Source: Portulaca oleracea | Lineage: Eukaryota > Streptophyta > Magnoliopsida > Caryophyllales > Portulacaceae | Direction of reading: 5' to 3' | Length of the DNA: 64,000 bases | NCBI GenBank assembly: GCA_029582165.1 | Contig: CM055875.1 | Location: forward strand, 7,609,501-7,673,500 | Shown here: positions 39,281 through 44,850 of the stretch, in pieces | How positions within the stretch are numbered: the stretch's first letter is position 1 | How the letters are laid out: each line of letters opens with the position of its first letter | Notes under the pieces: model-generated | The model's input: the letters and a program-made list of their open reading frames with translations, nothing else | Told to the model about the DNA's origin: nothing | Databases searched by the model: none | Made by a program: the position numbers and the translations under genes

Positions 39281-40651
39281 AGGATGTAAAGGTTACAAAA
39301 GCATCCCCCAACAACAGAATAGCCAATGTATATAACTTGCACCTTAGAACATCCTCCACATCAAACATGGCAAACATAATTACATGTTTAGTGTTGAAAA
39401 ACTTTCCTTTTTTTGTTTTTTAAAAAAAATTACGCTATTGATCACATCTTTGGAAACTGCTCCTCAATTCCCTCTCCCTCAAACTTCTTCCATTGCCACA
39501 ACAGCAGACCTCCTCCACAACCTCAAATGGCAACATCGAAGTTGACGTCGTATGACCTCCACCGGCGCTACCACCACAAATACTGTGATTGACCTCGACA
39601 TCGTCCAGCGCCAAAGTACCCCATCTAGGATCACTTGAAACCCAGCCTCCAAGGCGGCATATCTTCGATTACCACGACATCACCGCCATCGGAGTTGTTG
39701 TCGATATCTTCAGCTTCTAGCTCGTCTTCAATTTCAGTTTCGTTTACGCCTAAAGTTAGGTTCATCTTTCTAATCAACTCCGCATCTGCGCCTGAAGTCA
39801 AGTCCATCGAAAATCAACTTCGATCCATGGTTGTCACTCAATAATTCATTGTTGTTCGTTGCAAAGATTCTGCTCTTTTGTGACTTGATTCAAAGTTGCT
39901 CATTGTTGAAATTCTCAGGACTAGCCAATAGGAAGAAGAGGACTTTTACACGTGAAAGCTTTTGCCATATTTGTTGATAGAATGCCTGAAATCCATAGCC
40001 CCTAACTGAAGCAGTGAAGACAGACTTTTACACGCGAAAGCTTTTGGGCATTTTATCATCTTTGTTGATAGAATGCCTGAAAATGGAAACTCCTAATCCA
40101 AATTCCACATGGGTTCGCCCCAATTAACAGTTTTTGCCGCTTCACAAGGCATATTGGTGTGAATCAATCAACATAAAGACCATCAGTCTCGCCCTCTTCT
40201 TCAAAATTTACAAAGAAACCTTTACCCTTTTACACACCAATACGGTACAGGCGATCCCGGCAATTTAAAATAAAATGCAATCAAACCAGCAGAAATAAAT
40301 CCTAATCCTAGAAGCATAAAGGGAAGAATTAAGGTATCTCAAACACTAAGTAACTGAAGCACAACAAACCAATTAAGGCAGATTGCAATGGAGCAGTCAG
40401 ATTACCTTGGATTGAAAAGAATTATCAAAAAGGGAAGAATTAAGGTATCTCAAACACTAAGTAACTGAAGCACAACAAACCAATTAAGGCAGATTGCAAT
40501 GGAGCAGTCAGATTACCTTGGATTGAAAAGAATTATCAAAAAGGAGCAATTGTTGATATGTCTGCATGGTAGTAGCCGGATTAGCACAGCGCCATCGAAA
40601 TTGGTTCAAGGAAGCCCTAGAAATCGAAGTAAATCTTCTTGAAAATAGCAT
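5446..40651 (-). CDS. SPS3: Solanesyl/polyprenyl diphosphate synthase (trans-long-chain prenyltransferase), 12 exons
   Basis: Exons in transcript order: 40651-40517, 38608-38513, 35302-35222, 35122-35051, 34576-34430, 32855-32769, 30950-30879, 30741-30656, 27115-26983, 21518-21429, 20238-20140, 5625-5446. They join in frame into 425 residues, close to the 422 of Arabidopsis SPS3 (At2g34630). The enzyme class condenses isopentenyl diphosphate onto allylic diphosphates to build the solanesyl side chain of ubiquinone. Seen: Arg-rich N-terminus (likely mitochondrial targeting), GKRFRP (122-127), first Asp motif DDVLD (184-188), Lys-Thr (270-271), second Asp motif DDVLD (311-315). Residues at -5 and -4 before the first motif are Ala and Ser; small residues there fit long-chain products. 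All introns are GT-AG except intron 6 (GC-AG). Family is certain; the orthologue name and compartment are inference. Confidence 0.93.
6032..6058. repeat. GT/GA microsatellite
   Basis: A short (GT)n run passes into (GA)n. It marks the outer edge of the gypsy remnant that follows. Confidence 0.9.
6060..6340 (-). mobile_element. Gypsy 3' end and LTR relic
   Basis: Read on the minus strand, 6340-6269 resembles the C-terminal tail of Ty3/gypsy polyproteins (ALRIRLF-like) and a polypurine tract (AGGAGGATGG). From 6268 downward an LTR-like sequence starts TGATACAG and contains TATATAAG. No second LTR or protein core is present, so this is a truncated relic. The call rests on the PPT and LTR start and is moderate. 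Confidence 0.45.
6344..6793 (-). CDS. Uncharacterised 149-codon open frame next to the gypsy relic
   Basis: Uninterrupted minus-strand frame from [13 protein letters not shown] to SIDALF. It is hydrophilic, with an acidic segment ([11 protein letters not shown]) and no motif I recognise. It lies immediately upstream, in transcript sense, of the gypsy PPT, so it is most likely part of that retroelement rather than a host gene. It could also be a chance frame. There is no evidence of expression. Confidence 0.25.
   Translation of the reverse strand: MPEKIKMDVATREIGSHDSRLDGNLDREERTKLVEWIEEDKESPNILGNRNFINGLFKSDNNFCWNQRYLPFIQVDPSGVRWLHDCHSSPLYVEYALCNLALESIVFDRGKLDLSSNGIVGSKMATNATLSSMVYLTTSGFPLSIDALF
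6953..8000 (+). repeat. 5' LTR of the gag-only element
   Basis: TG...CA ends. The TATA box TATAAATA is at 7476-7483, followed by CCCCCTTAGG. The PBS starts 4 bp beyond the LTR end. It contains one extra 11-bp repeat unit compared with the 3' LTR. Confidence 0.95.
8005..8016 (+). promoter_or_regulatory. Primer binding site (initiator tRNA-Met type)
   Basis: TGGTATCAGAGC, the standard plant LTR-retrotransposon PBS complementary to the 3' end of initiator tRNA-Met, starts 4 bases after the 5' LTR ends. Confidence 0.93.
8206..8871 (+). pseudogene. Gag capsid region of the gag-only element
   Basis: A 221-codon frame. An N-terminal coiled-coil-like stretch ([20 protein letters not shown]) leads to a capsid-like domain ([55 protein letters not shown]) and ends in a Pro/Asn/Gln-rich tail. 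The zinc knuckle C-x2-C-x4-H-x4-C (about 8946-8987) follows in a different frame, joined to the next open frame. Gag therefore needs a frameshift or has lost one base between about 8770 and 8940. Confidence 0.75.
9009..9959 (+). CDS. Second open frame of the gag-only element, function unknown
   Basis: 316 codons, continuous in frame with the zinc knuckle just upstream. It has an acidic N-terminal half ([17 protein letters not shown]), then a region with many Tyr and Cys, and a strongly basic C-terminus ([19 protein letters not shown]). No pol motif is visible. Its position, where pol would be, and its intactness suggest it is a gag tail or an element-specific protein. The overlapping frame 9787-10026 ends FQPGENDV, the usual polyprotein tail of Ty3/gypsy elements, so a frame shift near 9790 may separate the two. 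Confidence 0.45.
   Translation: MVDCQTSLSMQPEIESVVFDVLDEHEDVHKLGMNEVCSVSHEVHEEEKEEDIVLEKMYVEELSGEELFVISRVLKEASVPQDQQQRELISYSQYTIQEEVCSLIQEGESSAIYEDLDASIGVDKDHGNDIGLATTRVQILQTESYSHGHSFHDKVIHFDPRSLVSLCFYKICKDSLYCNITSMDSCYTLLEESKLYEDDIMIVEGRSSKMERHITIDFIMSYKLVNLYFEVEKLYEISTCSMNKRDLKHHDVIGLFMRKLGRKWKFIKGIYDDFKAFKKRVCNLFKERKRKKQVDVYNTFGKISYKKKDEFRRSAM
10003..10016 (+). other. Polypurine tract
   Basis: CCAGGGGAGAA immediately precedes the TGATGTATAAT start of the 3' LTR, in the position where plus-strand synthesis is primed. Confidence 0.85.
10017..11053 (+). repeat. 3' LTR of the gag-only element
   Basis: Direct copy of 6953-8000 with an 11-bp deletion and two substitutions seen by eye (near 7340/10392 and 7506/10566). 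It is followed by the AATAT target duplication. Confidence 0.95.
11059..12352 (+). pseudogene. LINE ORF1 remnant (DUF4283-like)
   Basis: Frames 11013-11402 (the first bases belong to the 3' LTR), 11403-12086 and 12074-12352 follow one another with a stop at 11400 and a frame change near 12080. The first carries the [13 protein letters not shown] pattern of LINE ORF1 nucleic-acid-binding proteins. The second is acidic and Ser/Gln-rich (EEEEENENS), the third basic (KARKFIAKK). This order matches plant LINE ORF1. Its N-terminal part is on the other side of the LTR insertion (6794-6952). Confidence 0.65.
12970..15060. other. Intron sequence, nothing recognised
   Basis: Several minus-strand frames of 60-85 codons occur (for example 13454-13684 and 13775-14029), but none has a family motif and the composition is low-complexity and hydrophobic. 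I see no RNA gene or repeat pair. Confidence 0.4.
15065..15745 (+). repeat. Possible solo or truncated LTR
   Basis: CATCAGGGG (PPT-like) precedes TGATCCAGCTG at 15065. The sequence then contains a promoter-like CCTATTTAAGG and a poly(A)-like ATGAATGAAAGCC, the layout of an LTR. The right end near 15745 (CAGTTAACACA) is a guess, no second copy is in the window, and no clean target duplication was found. Confidence 0.35.
15750..17260. other. Intron sequence with a poly-C run; nothing else recognised
   Basis: A run of 12 C lies at 16436-16447. A minus-strand frame at 16330-16698 spans this run and reads as poly-Gly, so it is unlikely to be real. Confidence 0.4.
17265..17955. mobile_element. hAT-like MITE with GGGTCGGG subterminal repeats
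   Basis: Both ends (17278-17385 and 17840-17932) are packed with GGGTCGG/CCGACCC motifs in opposite orientation, surrounding AT-rich sequence. Terminal inverted repeats are weak (TATCAATACGG against TGTCATGAACACG) and no exact target duplication is visible, so the limits are approximate. No coding capacity. Confidence 0.5.
17956..20139. other. Intron sequence up to exon 11, nothing recognised
   Basis: Only short open frames occur, without motifs. The GT donor of intron 11 (GTAAGT, minus strand) closes this stretch at 20139. Confidence 0.4.
20140..20238 (-). CDS. SPS3: Synthase exon 11
   Basis: 33 codons, [20 protein letters not shown] then [13 protein letters not shown]. Acceptor TGTGCAG|GGA, donor CTT|GTAAGT, phase 0. 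The next exon is 14.5 kb away. Confidence 0.93.
20239..21428 (-). other. Intron 10
   Basis: Holds a 17-G run (20351-20367), a 12-C run (20631-20642), two copies about 105 bp apart of a CACCCCACC...GAAATGATTTTTACCCTA block (20838-20965), and a direct repeat of ACCTGATCTCAGTTACTCGG at about 21138 and 21245. No gene. Confidence 0.7.
21429..21518 (-). CDS. SPS3: Synthase exon 10 (second Asp-rich motif)
   Basis: 30 codons with [15 protein letters not shown], then [16 protein letters not shown] (311-315) is the second Mg2+-binding motif. The family usually has SD(I/L)RHG here; this copy reads SDIHHG. Acceptor CCACAG|GGA, donor CAT|GTAATT. Confidence 0.94.
24105..24310 (+). pseudogene. LINE reverse-transcriptase fragment
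   Basis: In one frame the sequence reads [19 protein letters not shown], matching the LIPK...IKDFRPISL motif of plant LINE RTs. A frame change follows, after which [20 protein letters not shown] is readable, the next RT segment. Only about 65 residues remain. Confidence 0.75.
25774..26369. mobile_element. hAT-like MITE (596 bp)
   Basis: Perfect 12-bp terminal inverted repeats AGGGATGACAAC (25774-25785) and GTTGTCATCCCT (26358-26369). Subterminal regions are rich in GGACCC/GGGTCC and GGGTTTGG motifs. The interior is AT-rich and non-coding. The flanking 8 bases (TTAACCCA and AAGCCTCA) do not match, so the insertion is old or the target duplication has decayed. Confidence 0.75.
26983..27115 (-). 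CDS. SPS3: Synthase exon 9 (YYKTASL)
   Basis: 133 bp. It completes the split Ser, then reads [19 protein letters not shown] and continues through [18 protein letters not shown]. Lys-Thr of YYKTASL contacts the allylic diphosphate in this family. Acceptor TGTATGCAG|C, donor CTG|GTGGGT. Confidence 0.94.
27740..27935. repeat. Cluster of GGTCACG/CGTGACC palindromes in the relic LTR
   Basis: Repeated short palindromes of the form GGTCACGGTCGTGACC and variants (about six) occur within the U3 part of the left LTR. A similar cluster lies at 61760-62200. Confidence 0.75.
29371..30102. mobile_element. Mutator-like MITE (732 bp) in the relic's right LTR
   Basis: Long terminal inverted repeats of about 100 bp: GAACTAATTAGGTTTTTACC at left against GAGCAAATTAGGATTTTACC read inward from right, continuing through GTAGGATTTTACCC and TTATCCTAC blocks. 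TTGATAGGTG is duplicated at 29361-29370 and 30103-30112, a 9-10 bp target duplication typical of Mutator-like elements. The left LTR has an uninterrupted homologous site (TAATGAGTG), confirming insertion. Confidence 0.8.
29511..29741. mobile_element. Stowaway-like MITE nested in the Mutator-like MITE
   Basis: Starts CTACCTCCG after a TA (29509-29510) and ends CGGAGGGAG. CTCCCTCCGT is the Stowaway terminal signature. The AT-rich interior has no coding capacity. Confidence 0.7.
30656..30741 (-). CDS. SPS3: Synthase exon 8
   Basis: 86 bp, [20 protein letters not shown]... to SEQRL plus two bases of a split Ser codon. Acceptor AAGCAG|GTT, donor AG|GTATGC, phase 2. This is the only non-phase-0 junction in the gene. 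Confidence 0.92.
30879..30950 (-). CDS. SPS3: Synthase exon 7
   Basis: 24 codons, [20 protein letters not shown] then KNTE. The GDFLL motif is conserved in the family. Acceptor GCGTAG|TTG, donor GAG|GTAACA, phase 0. Confidence 0.93.
30951..32768 (-). other. Intron 6 (GC-AG) with a duplicated acceptor region
   Basis: Donor GCAAGT at 32768, acceptor TAG at 30951. The stretch 30945-31060 is repeated at about 31172-31285 with divergence (shared TGCCAACTAC, AAGTGACAAA, ATATACACTGCAC, AAGTGTTACA). The copy therefore includes a second CTAC/GTAG acceptor plus the first bases of exon 7. A small inverted-repeat MITE (31285-31445), CA/GT microsatellites (31150-31162, 31540-31562) and an 11-C run (31505-31515) are also present. 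Confidence 0.7.
31285..31445. mobile_element. Small MITE with GATCC-rich inverted ends
   Basis: Left end TTAAAATACCGATCCTGAC and right end GAGTTAGGATCCCGATTTTAA are imperfect inverted repeats around a core with repeated CGATCC/GATCCTA words. No exact target duplication seen. Confidence 0.55.
32769..32855 (-). CDS. SPS3: Synthase exon 6 (first Asp-rich motif)
   Basis: 29 codons with [18 protein letters not shown] across the exon 5/6 join and ending VMGNK. The first aspartates bind Mg2+ and the allylic diphosphate. The donor is AAG|GCAAGT: a GC instead of GT, otherwise a perfect consensus. Using the next GT would add 4 bases and shift the frame, so this is a GC-AG intron. Confidence 0.95.
32856..34429 (-). 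other. Intron 5
   Basis: Apart from a GT-rich run leading into 13 G (34051-34077), I see no repeat pair or coding motif. The open frames at 32878-33282 lack any family signature. Confidence 0.5.
34430..34576 (-). CDS. SPS3: Synthase exon 5
   Basis: 49 codons, [12 protein letters not shown]... to [17 protein letters not shown]. It contains the helix leading into the first Asp-rich motif. Acceptor TATGCAG|GTT, donor CAT|GTTAGT, phase 0. Confidence 0.93.
35051..35122 (-). CDS. SPS3: Synthase exon 4 (GKRFRP, isopentenyl-diphosphate binding)
   Basis: 24 codons, [13 protein letters not shown] then [10 protein letters not shown]. The G-K-R-x-R-P motif binds the diphosphate of isopentenyl diphosphate in this family. 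Acceptor TTTACAG|GTA, donor ACG|GTAGGT. It is only 99 bp downstream of exon 3. Confidence 0.94.
35222..35302 (-). CDS. SPS3: Synthase exon 3
   Basis: 27 codons containing [20 protein letters not shown], the conserved first helix of plant long-chain prenyl synthases. Acceptor TGTGCAG|GAC, donor AAG|GTCTGT, phase 0. Confidence 0.92.
35395..36162. mobile_element. hAT-like MITE (768 bp) with 8-bp target duplication
   Basis: Terminal inverted repeats CTATGTTACCTGGACTCGG (left) and CTACGTTACCAGGACTCGG (right, read inward) match at 17 of 19 positions. Flanks are CCCTTGAA (35387-35394) and CCCTCGAA (36163-36170), an 8-bp target duplication with one change. Subterminal regions repeat GTCCGACACGG/CCGTGTC words. 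The interior (35740-36060) is richer in GC, has a 13-C run (35811-35823) and a 64-codon frame that looks like captured plant leader or coding sequence. Confidence 0.82.
36659..37883 (+). repeat. Probable 3' LTR of a truncated gypsy element
   Basis: GATTTGAGGGCAAATCCTCTC then CAGGGAGGATGA resembles the polyprotein tail and PPT of Ty3/gypsy elements, with the LTR starting TGATACATTT at 36659. It contains TATATATGAGG (37340s) and an ATGAATGAAAT poly(A)-like signal. The end at GCATCA (37883) is inferred. A 45-bp segment (CTGCTCAAATCAGTGGGGAT...) is repeated at 37702 and 37830. A 15-bp TTTCTACCATGCGGA duplication precedes the PPT. Confidence 0.45.
38513..38608 (-). CDS. SPS3: Synthase exon 2
   Basis: 32 codons ([17 protein letters not shown]... 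to STVE). Acceptor GAGCAG|GGT, donor GAG|GTTAGG, phase 0 at both ends. This is the poorly conserved linker between targeting peptide and catalytic domain. The exon is set by its splice sites and by open frame continuity. Confidence 0.8.
38609..40516 (-). other. Intron 1
   Basis: Contains a 31-C run (39178-39208) followed by an A-rich stretch and (GAAA)n (39236-39281). A Ser-rich 69-codon plus-strand frame lies at 39635-39844 without recognisable family. Two copies about 80 bp apart of ACTTTTACACG(T/C)GAAAGC and TTTGTTGATAGAATGCCTGAA occur at 39943-40082. The first half of a 111-bp duplication that copies the exon 1 donor is also here (40321-40431). Confidence 0.7.
39178..39281. repeat. Poly-C (31) plus GAAA microsatellite
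   Basis: Uninterrupted C from 39178 to 39208, then ACAAAACAAAAC and A-run, then about eleven GAAA units. The C-run length should be treated as approximate because such runs are hard to sequence. Confidence 0.85.
40321..40542. repeat. 111-bp tandem duplication across the exon 1 / intron 1 boundary
   Basis: 40321-40431 and 40432-40542 are identical by eye. The right-hand unit contains the last 26 bases of exon 1 and the true donor (GT at 40516-40515). The left-hand unit gives an identical pseudo-donor 111 bp downstream in the transcript. Using it would retain 111 nt, beginning GTA ATC TGA, so it would stop translation at once. Confidence 0.93.
40517..40651 (-). CDS. SPS3: Synthase exon 1 (start codon, targeting peptide)
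   Basis: 45 codons beginning [11 protein letters not shown]. It is Arg/Ser-rich with no acidic residue until Asp39, typical of a mitochondrial targeting peptide. An upstream in-frame Met (40697-40699) exists, but the start at 40651 matches the MLF(T/S)R beginning of plant homologues. The donor is CCAAG|GTAATC, phase 0. The final 26 bases and the donor are copied again 111 bp further into intron 1. Confidence 0.85.
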
Positions 40652-41095
40652 ATCTAGAGTAATATTAGTAGTAGTGGTAGTATAGGGAACAAAATACACG
40701 AGCTGAAGGAGAAATAGCGAAACAGGTTGGAAGGGTTGAAGTTGAAAACTAAGAGCAGCTTAGGTTTGATGGACAGAATCAAAACGGTTAAGGTTTTGTT
40801 CAACGGGAGGGGGAGGGGGAGGGGGGTAGGAGAAAGGAAAGGAAAGGTTGGGCGGTGGGACTGAGGAGTCAGGAGAGAGACACAGCGGAAATTGAATTGG
40901 TGGGTGCACCGTTGTGCTCGGTATAACCGCTTCACAGAGCGCAATACATCTCCTACGCGTTGCATGATACGTGGTTTGTTTTGGGCCTCACGATGGGGCC
41001 CAATTGTAACGGTGGCAAAAATTGGGTGCCGGTCTAAATGGCTTCGAATAAAAACATCAAACCTGAACCCTGTTTGAATATAATATTCGCACAAA
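40652..41095 (-). promoter_or_regulatory. SPS3: 5' UTR and promoter of the synthase gene
   Basis: Upstream of the ATG the transcript strand is CT-rich, with a CCCTCCCCCTCCCCC tract (about 40806-40830), typical of plant 5' UTRs. Two site II-type elements, TGGGCC at 40982-40987 and its inverted form GGCCCA at 40997-41002 (within a GGGCCC palindrome), lie about 340 bp before the ATG. Site II elements are common in promoters of plant genes for mitochondrial and ribosomal proteins. No convincing TATA box was found, so the start of transcription is not placed. Confidence 0.55.
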
Positions 41096-42266
41096 CTACC
41101 TACTTAAATTACATTCATCATCCATACATACAACCTATAACTAGTAGTTAACATCCATATACATCGCTCATAACTACTCAGTCAATAATTAATACTTAAT
41201 AATTACAAAATAAGTATTGGATATAAGGTGAACCACTAAGGCTCAAGCCTCAATCCTAAATCCTACTGCCTAGTAGAGCAGTGTCACCACCAAAACTCAA
41301 AAGGGTGGGGGCAACTGGGCATATAAAAGTCAAACAACAAATTTTATGAATAGTTTAAACTGCCCTGCCACATTACATTAACAACCAAAATGAATGCACC
41401 TAACTCAACAAAATAAGCATCCATCATAGTATATTCACATCATCATTCAGCAAGATGACTTGGACCCTCCCTCAAGTCCTCTTAATCTTCATCCAAGTTG
41501 AATATTGTATCACTTTCATCATCTTCATCTACATTTCCAGCATCCATCTCTACAAGCATAACATTAAAACATATTTAAACATACATCCACACAAAAAAAA
41601 CCCTAAGCCACACATATTATATAAGATCTCCAATTATATTAAAATTATTACCTCTCAACTCAAAGTTCCAATCTTGGGAGCAAATCAAAGCTTCAACTTT
41701 CTGAGGAGCCTAATAACATCTAGAGGATCTTAAAATCCTACCTCCAACATTGAATTCCGCTTTCGAAGGCACCGAAGTAATTGGAATGCTCATTATATCT
41801 TAAAATCCTCTAACTTGGACTCGTAACCTTACCCCTGGGCTTAGAATTCAGGTTTGTAGGTCGGAGTTTTCATCATGTTTTTAGGTGCATTGATTTCCTT
41901 AAATCGACTTATGACTCGTTTTATCCTAACTTGCATAATTCATTTCCCGATTTTCCTCATCGGTTCGATAAAACGATACATGCCCCGAGATTGAAATCAA
42001 AGCGTCAAAAGACCATAAATGGTACAGAAATTGAGCAAGGCCAAACGACCATGCTCAATTCCTAGCCCATTATTTAATGTTTTCCTAAGGGTATAGAAAA
42101 ACTATCGCATATGTTCAAGGAGTTGGGGCCCTATTGTTCAAGTTCGGTTTATGGGTCTCGAAAGGTTCTAAGGATTCAGTTTTCAAAAGGGTTTTGCTAG
42201 TAGATTCTACTCAATAAAGGAAAACAAGGGCTCGGGGGTAATACTGGGCCAATCCCAACGAAAGAC
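41096..42266. other. Region between the synthase promoter and the Tat element; nothing recognised
   Basis: AT-rich sequence with no open frame above 92 codons and no motif. The last bases before the Tat LTR are AAGAC (42262-42266), the candidate target duplication; its partner is not seen at the right end. Confidence 0.4.
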
Positions 42267-43968
42267 TGTAGGACCCGGAAAAATTCCCGTTCGGGGAAAT
42301 GTTTCCTCGGATGCGCTACATTTGAGATCGGGAGTCGACTAAGGTTTCTTAATCCTTAAATAAGGATATTTTTATTTTTCGAAATTCGTTTTCGGGGTGA
42401 TGAAACTTTATTTATTTACAAACTCGTTTTTTATTATTTAAATTATCCGTAATTACACAAATTAATTTAACAATAATTTAGTCCCGGCCCAATTAATAAA
42501 TCCAGGCCTAAAAGAACGATCGGCATCGAATCGGCTAAAACGCCTAGGGTTTAGCGATTCAAGTTGAACATGGTCTCCTCGAAAGAGAAATTGGGTTGGC
42601 GATAAAACCCGCCTACGTTTTATCATTTTCTGGCCCATTTCTCTCGGGACCCTCCTTGGATAAATATTGGACATGAATTAAGTTATTTTCTTAAATTAAT
42701 TTTGTGTAAGAAATCGAATATTTTAAATAATTAAATGCATTTGTAAAATTGTTTAAAGAGTCGCCAGCCGATTTAAGGAAATCAACAAACCATAAAAAAA
42801 GACTGCAGTCTACTGAACCCGATTTCTAGATTAGGGGTAGATTCTATTCGAGAGTTATAAGAACTCTCGAATCCGCCTGTTATAAAACAGACTTTACTAA
42901 AATCAACATTGAAAAGAAAGAGAGCGGGGAGAAGTTTGATTAATTTCGCAGAATTATTATTCAAATCATGCAATATAAAAACAATGCAGTTTTATTTTAC
43001 AAAATATGTACAAGCACGGAATTAAATAAAGGATTACATGATTAAATACAATAATTTAAATCAAAGAAACGAACCTTGGTTAGGGTGTAGCGACGACGAA
43101 ATTGATCCCTTGAGTTGCCCCTTGACTTGAAACCCGGATGAGAAAATGTGGATGGTTTAGGAAAAGTGGTGTATGGATGGTTGTATGGTGGTGAAGAATA
43201 TGATTTGAGAAAAGGGAATTTGGGAGATGAAAAGTAGTATAATATGGATGTGATGTGAGAAGATGATTTTTGTGATGGAAGGGGATGATGAGAGTATAAT
43301 ATGGGAAGGATAGAATAATGATAGGAGATGAAGAGAAGTTGAGAGAGTGGAAGTATAATATGGTGGGAGAGTAGAGTAAGTGTATTAGATGATGATTGTT
43401 GGTGAAAATGAAGGTGGAATGGAGGGGGTATTTATAGGTGGAGGAGTAGGAGTATGGGTTTTGGAGGGAAAAGGTGGGGGACATACCCAAAAATTATGCC
43501 ATCAGAGGCCAAAGCCTAGGCGGGTTTTGGGGTGGTCAAGGGAAGTCAAATCACGTGGGCAAAAATCAGGGGATTGCATGCATGCAGAAATTTTTGGCGC
43601 CAGAATCATCAAATCCTAGGCGGGCTTTGATAATATTATCACACGGATCGCTGACATGGCACCAAACGACGTTGCGTGCTACCTCGCTCAATCCCTAGGC
43701 AGGGTTTGATTTTTTCTAGGCCGGATCAAACCCTAGGCGGGTTTTATTTGCTCTGGGCCGGGGGGCGCGACTGGCCCGCTTTCTGTGTGGGCTGGTGAAT
43801 AAAATTAAAACCCCTATGGGTTTTATTAATTATTCACGACCTATTTTATTTTCGTTGGGCTCGGTTTGTTGATCTTTTGGGCCCGTTGACCCGTTTCACT
43901 TAGCCCATCCGTCTTGTATATATTTTTTGATGAGTCGGTTTATACCGGTACAAATTCCGGTGTCTACA
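42267..43968 (-). repeat. 3' LTR of the Tat element (1702 bp)
   Basis: Starts TGTAGGACCC and ends GTCTACA (inverted termini TGTAG/CTACA). TATAAATA on the minus strand at 43436-43429, followed by CCCCCTCC, places U3 at the right side and confirms minus-strand orientation. PPT is immediately right of it. The purine-rich 43130-43480 stretch gives a long false open frame. Confidence 0.93.
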
Positions 43969-43983
43969 GAGAGCCCCACTTTG
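43969..43983 (-). other. Polypurine tract of the Tat element
   Basis: Minus-strand AAAGTGGGGCTCTC abuts the TGTAGACACC start of the 3' LTR. The same sequence is found outside the right LTR at 60963-60977. Confidence 0.85.
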
Positions 43984-44160
43984 ATTGAGTCCGAATAGAA
44001 CAATGGTCAAAGTAGTCTGAGGATATGACTTTGGTTTGTAAAGCCTGATTTAATGCTTGGAAGCTGAGTCCTGACTGTCGATGGGTCGATGTTGATCTCG
44101 GGCGAGAATGACGCCTTACTTGTCATCGGATATGATGCCGATGGTTCATGGAATTTCCTA

Positions 44161-44670
44161 GTCTTTCCTAGTGTTGATTCCAGTCTTTCCCGATGTCGGT
44201 TCCAGTCTTTCCCGGTGTCGATTCATATTGGTTCCAGTCTTTCCCAGTGTCGATTCCAGTCTTTCCCGGTGTCGGTTCTAGTCTTTCCCGGTGTCAATCC
44301 ATATTGGTTCCAGTCTTTCCCGGTGTCGATTCCAGTCTTTCCCGGTGTCGGTTCCAGTCTTTCCTGGTGTCGATCCCAGTCTTTCCCGGTGCCGGTTCCA
44401 GTCTTTCCCGGTGTCGATTCCAGTCTTTCCCGGTGTCAGTTCTAGTCTTTACCGGTGTCGGTTCCAGTCTTTCTCGGTGTCGATTCATATTGGTTCCAGT
44501 CTTTCCCGGTGACGATTCCAGTCTTTCCCGATGTTGGTTCTAGTCTTTCCCGGTGTCGATCCCAGTCTTTCCCGGTGTCGGTTCCAGTCTTTCCCGGTGT
44601 CGGTTCCAGTCTTTCCCGTTGTCGATCCCAGTCTTTCCCGGTGTCGGTTCCAGTCTTTTCCGATGTTGAT
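44161..44670. repeat. 22-bp minisatellite, about 22 units
   Basis: Units of the type CCAGTCTTTCCCGGTGTCGATT repeat from 44161 to 44670. Three units (near 44220, 44300 and 44485) carry an extra CATATTGGTTCC-like 12 bp. Because 22 is not a multiple of 3, all three plus-strand frames and some minus frames stay open and give the same repeating peptide, so those frames are not genes. It lies in the 3' untranslated region of the Tat element, where tandem repeats are known to arise in this lineage. Confidence 0.95.
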
Positions 44671-44699
44671 GTTTGATGATGGTGGGCATTTTTGATGCC

Positions 44700-44850
44700 A
44701 AAGGACTTCATCAGGCGCGTTGCTGATGGCCTTGGGGGTCGAGACTTCATCGAGCGCGATGCCGATGGCTCGGAGATTGAGACTTCACCGGACGTGATGC
44801 CGGTGGCTCGAGACTGCATCGAAACTCTGCCGATGGTCCGGAAAAATGAT
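44700..44850. repeat. Degenerate ~50-bp tandem repeat
   Basis: Three imperfect units with GACTTCATC(G/A)GGCGCG, TGCCGATGGC and TCG(G)AGA words directly follow the 22-bp array. Confidence 0.6.

Noticed and set aside
39940..40085. Possible PPR-like repeats (VDRMPE words)
   Set aside because: Two copies of a short direct repeat give the words in one frame only, with stops around; too little to call.
43080..43490. 136-codon minus-strand frame, identical at 60074-60484
   Set aside because: It is the translation of a purine-rich low-complexity stretch inside both Tat LTRs. Identity reflects LTR duplication, not a gene.
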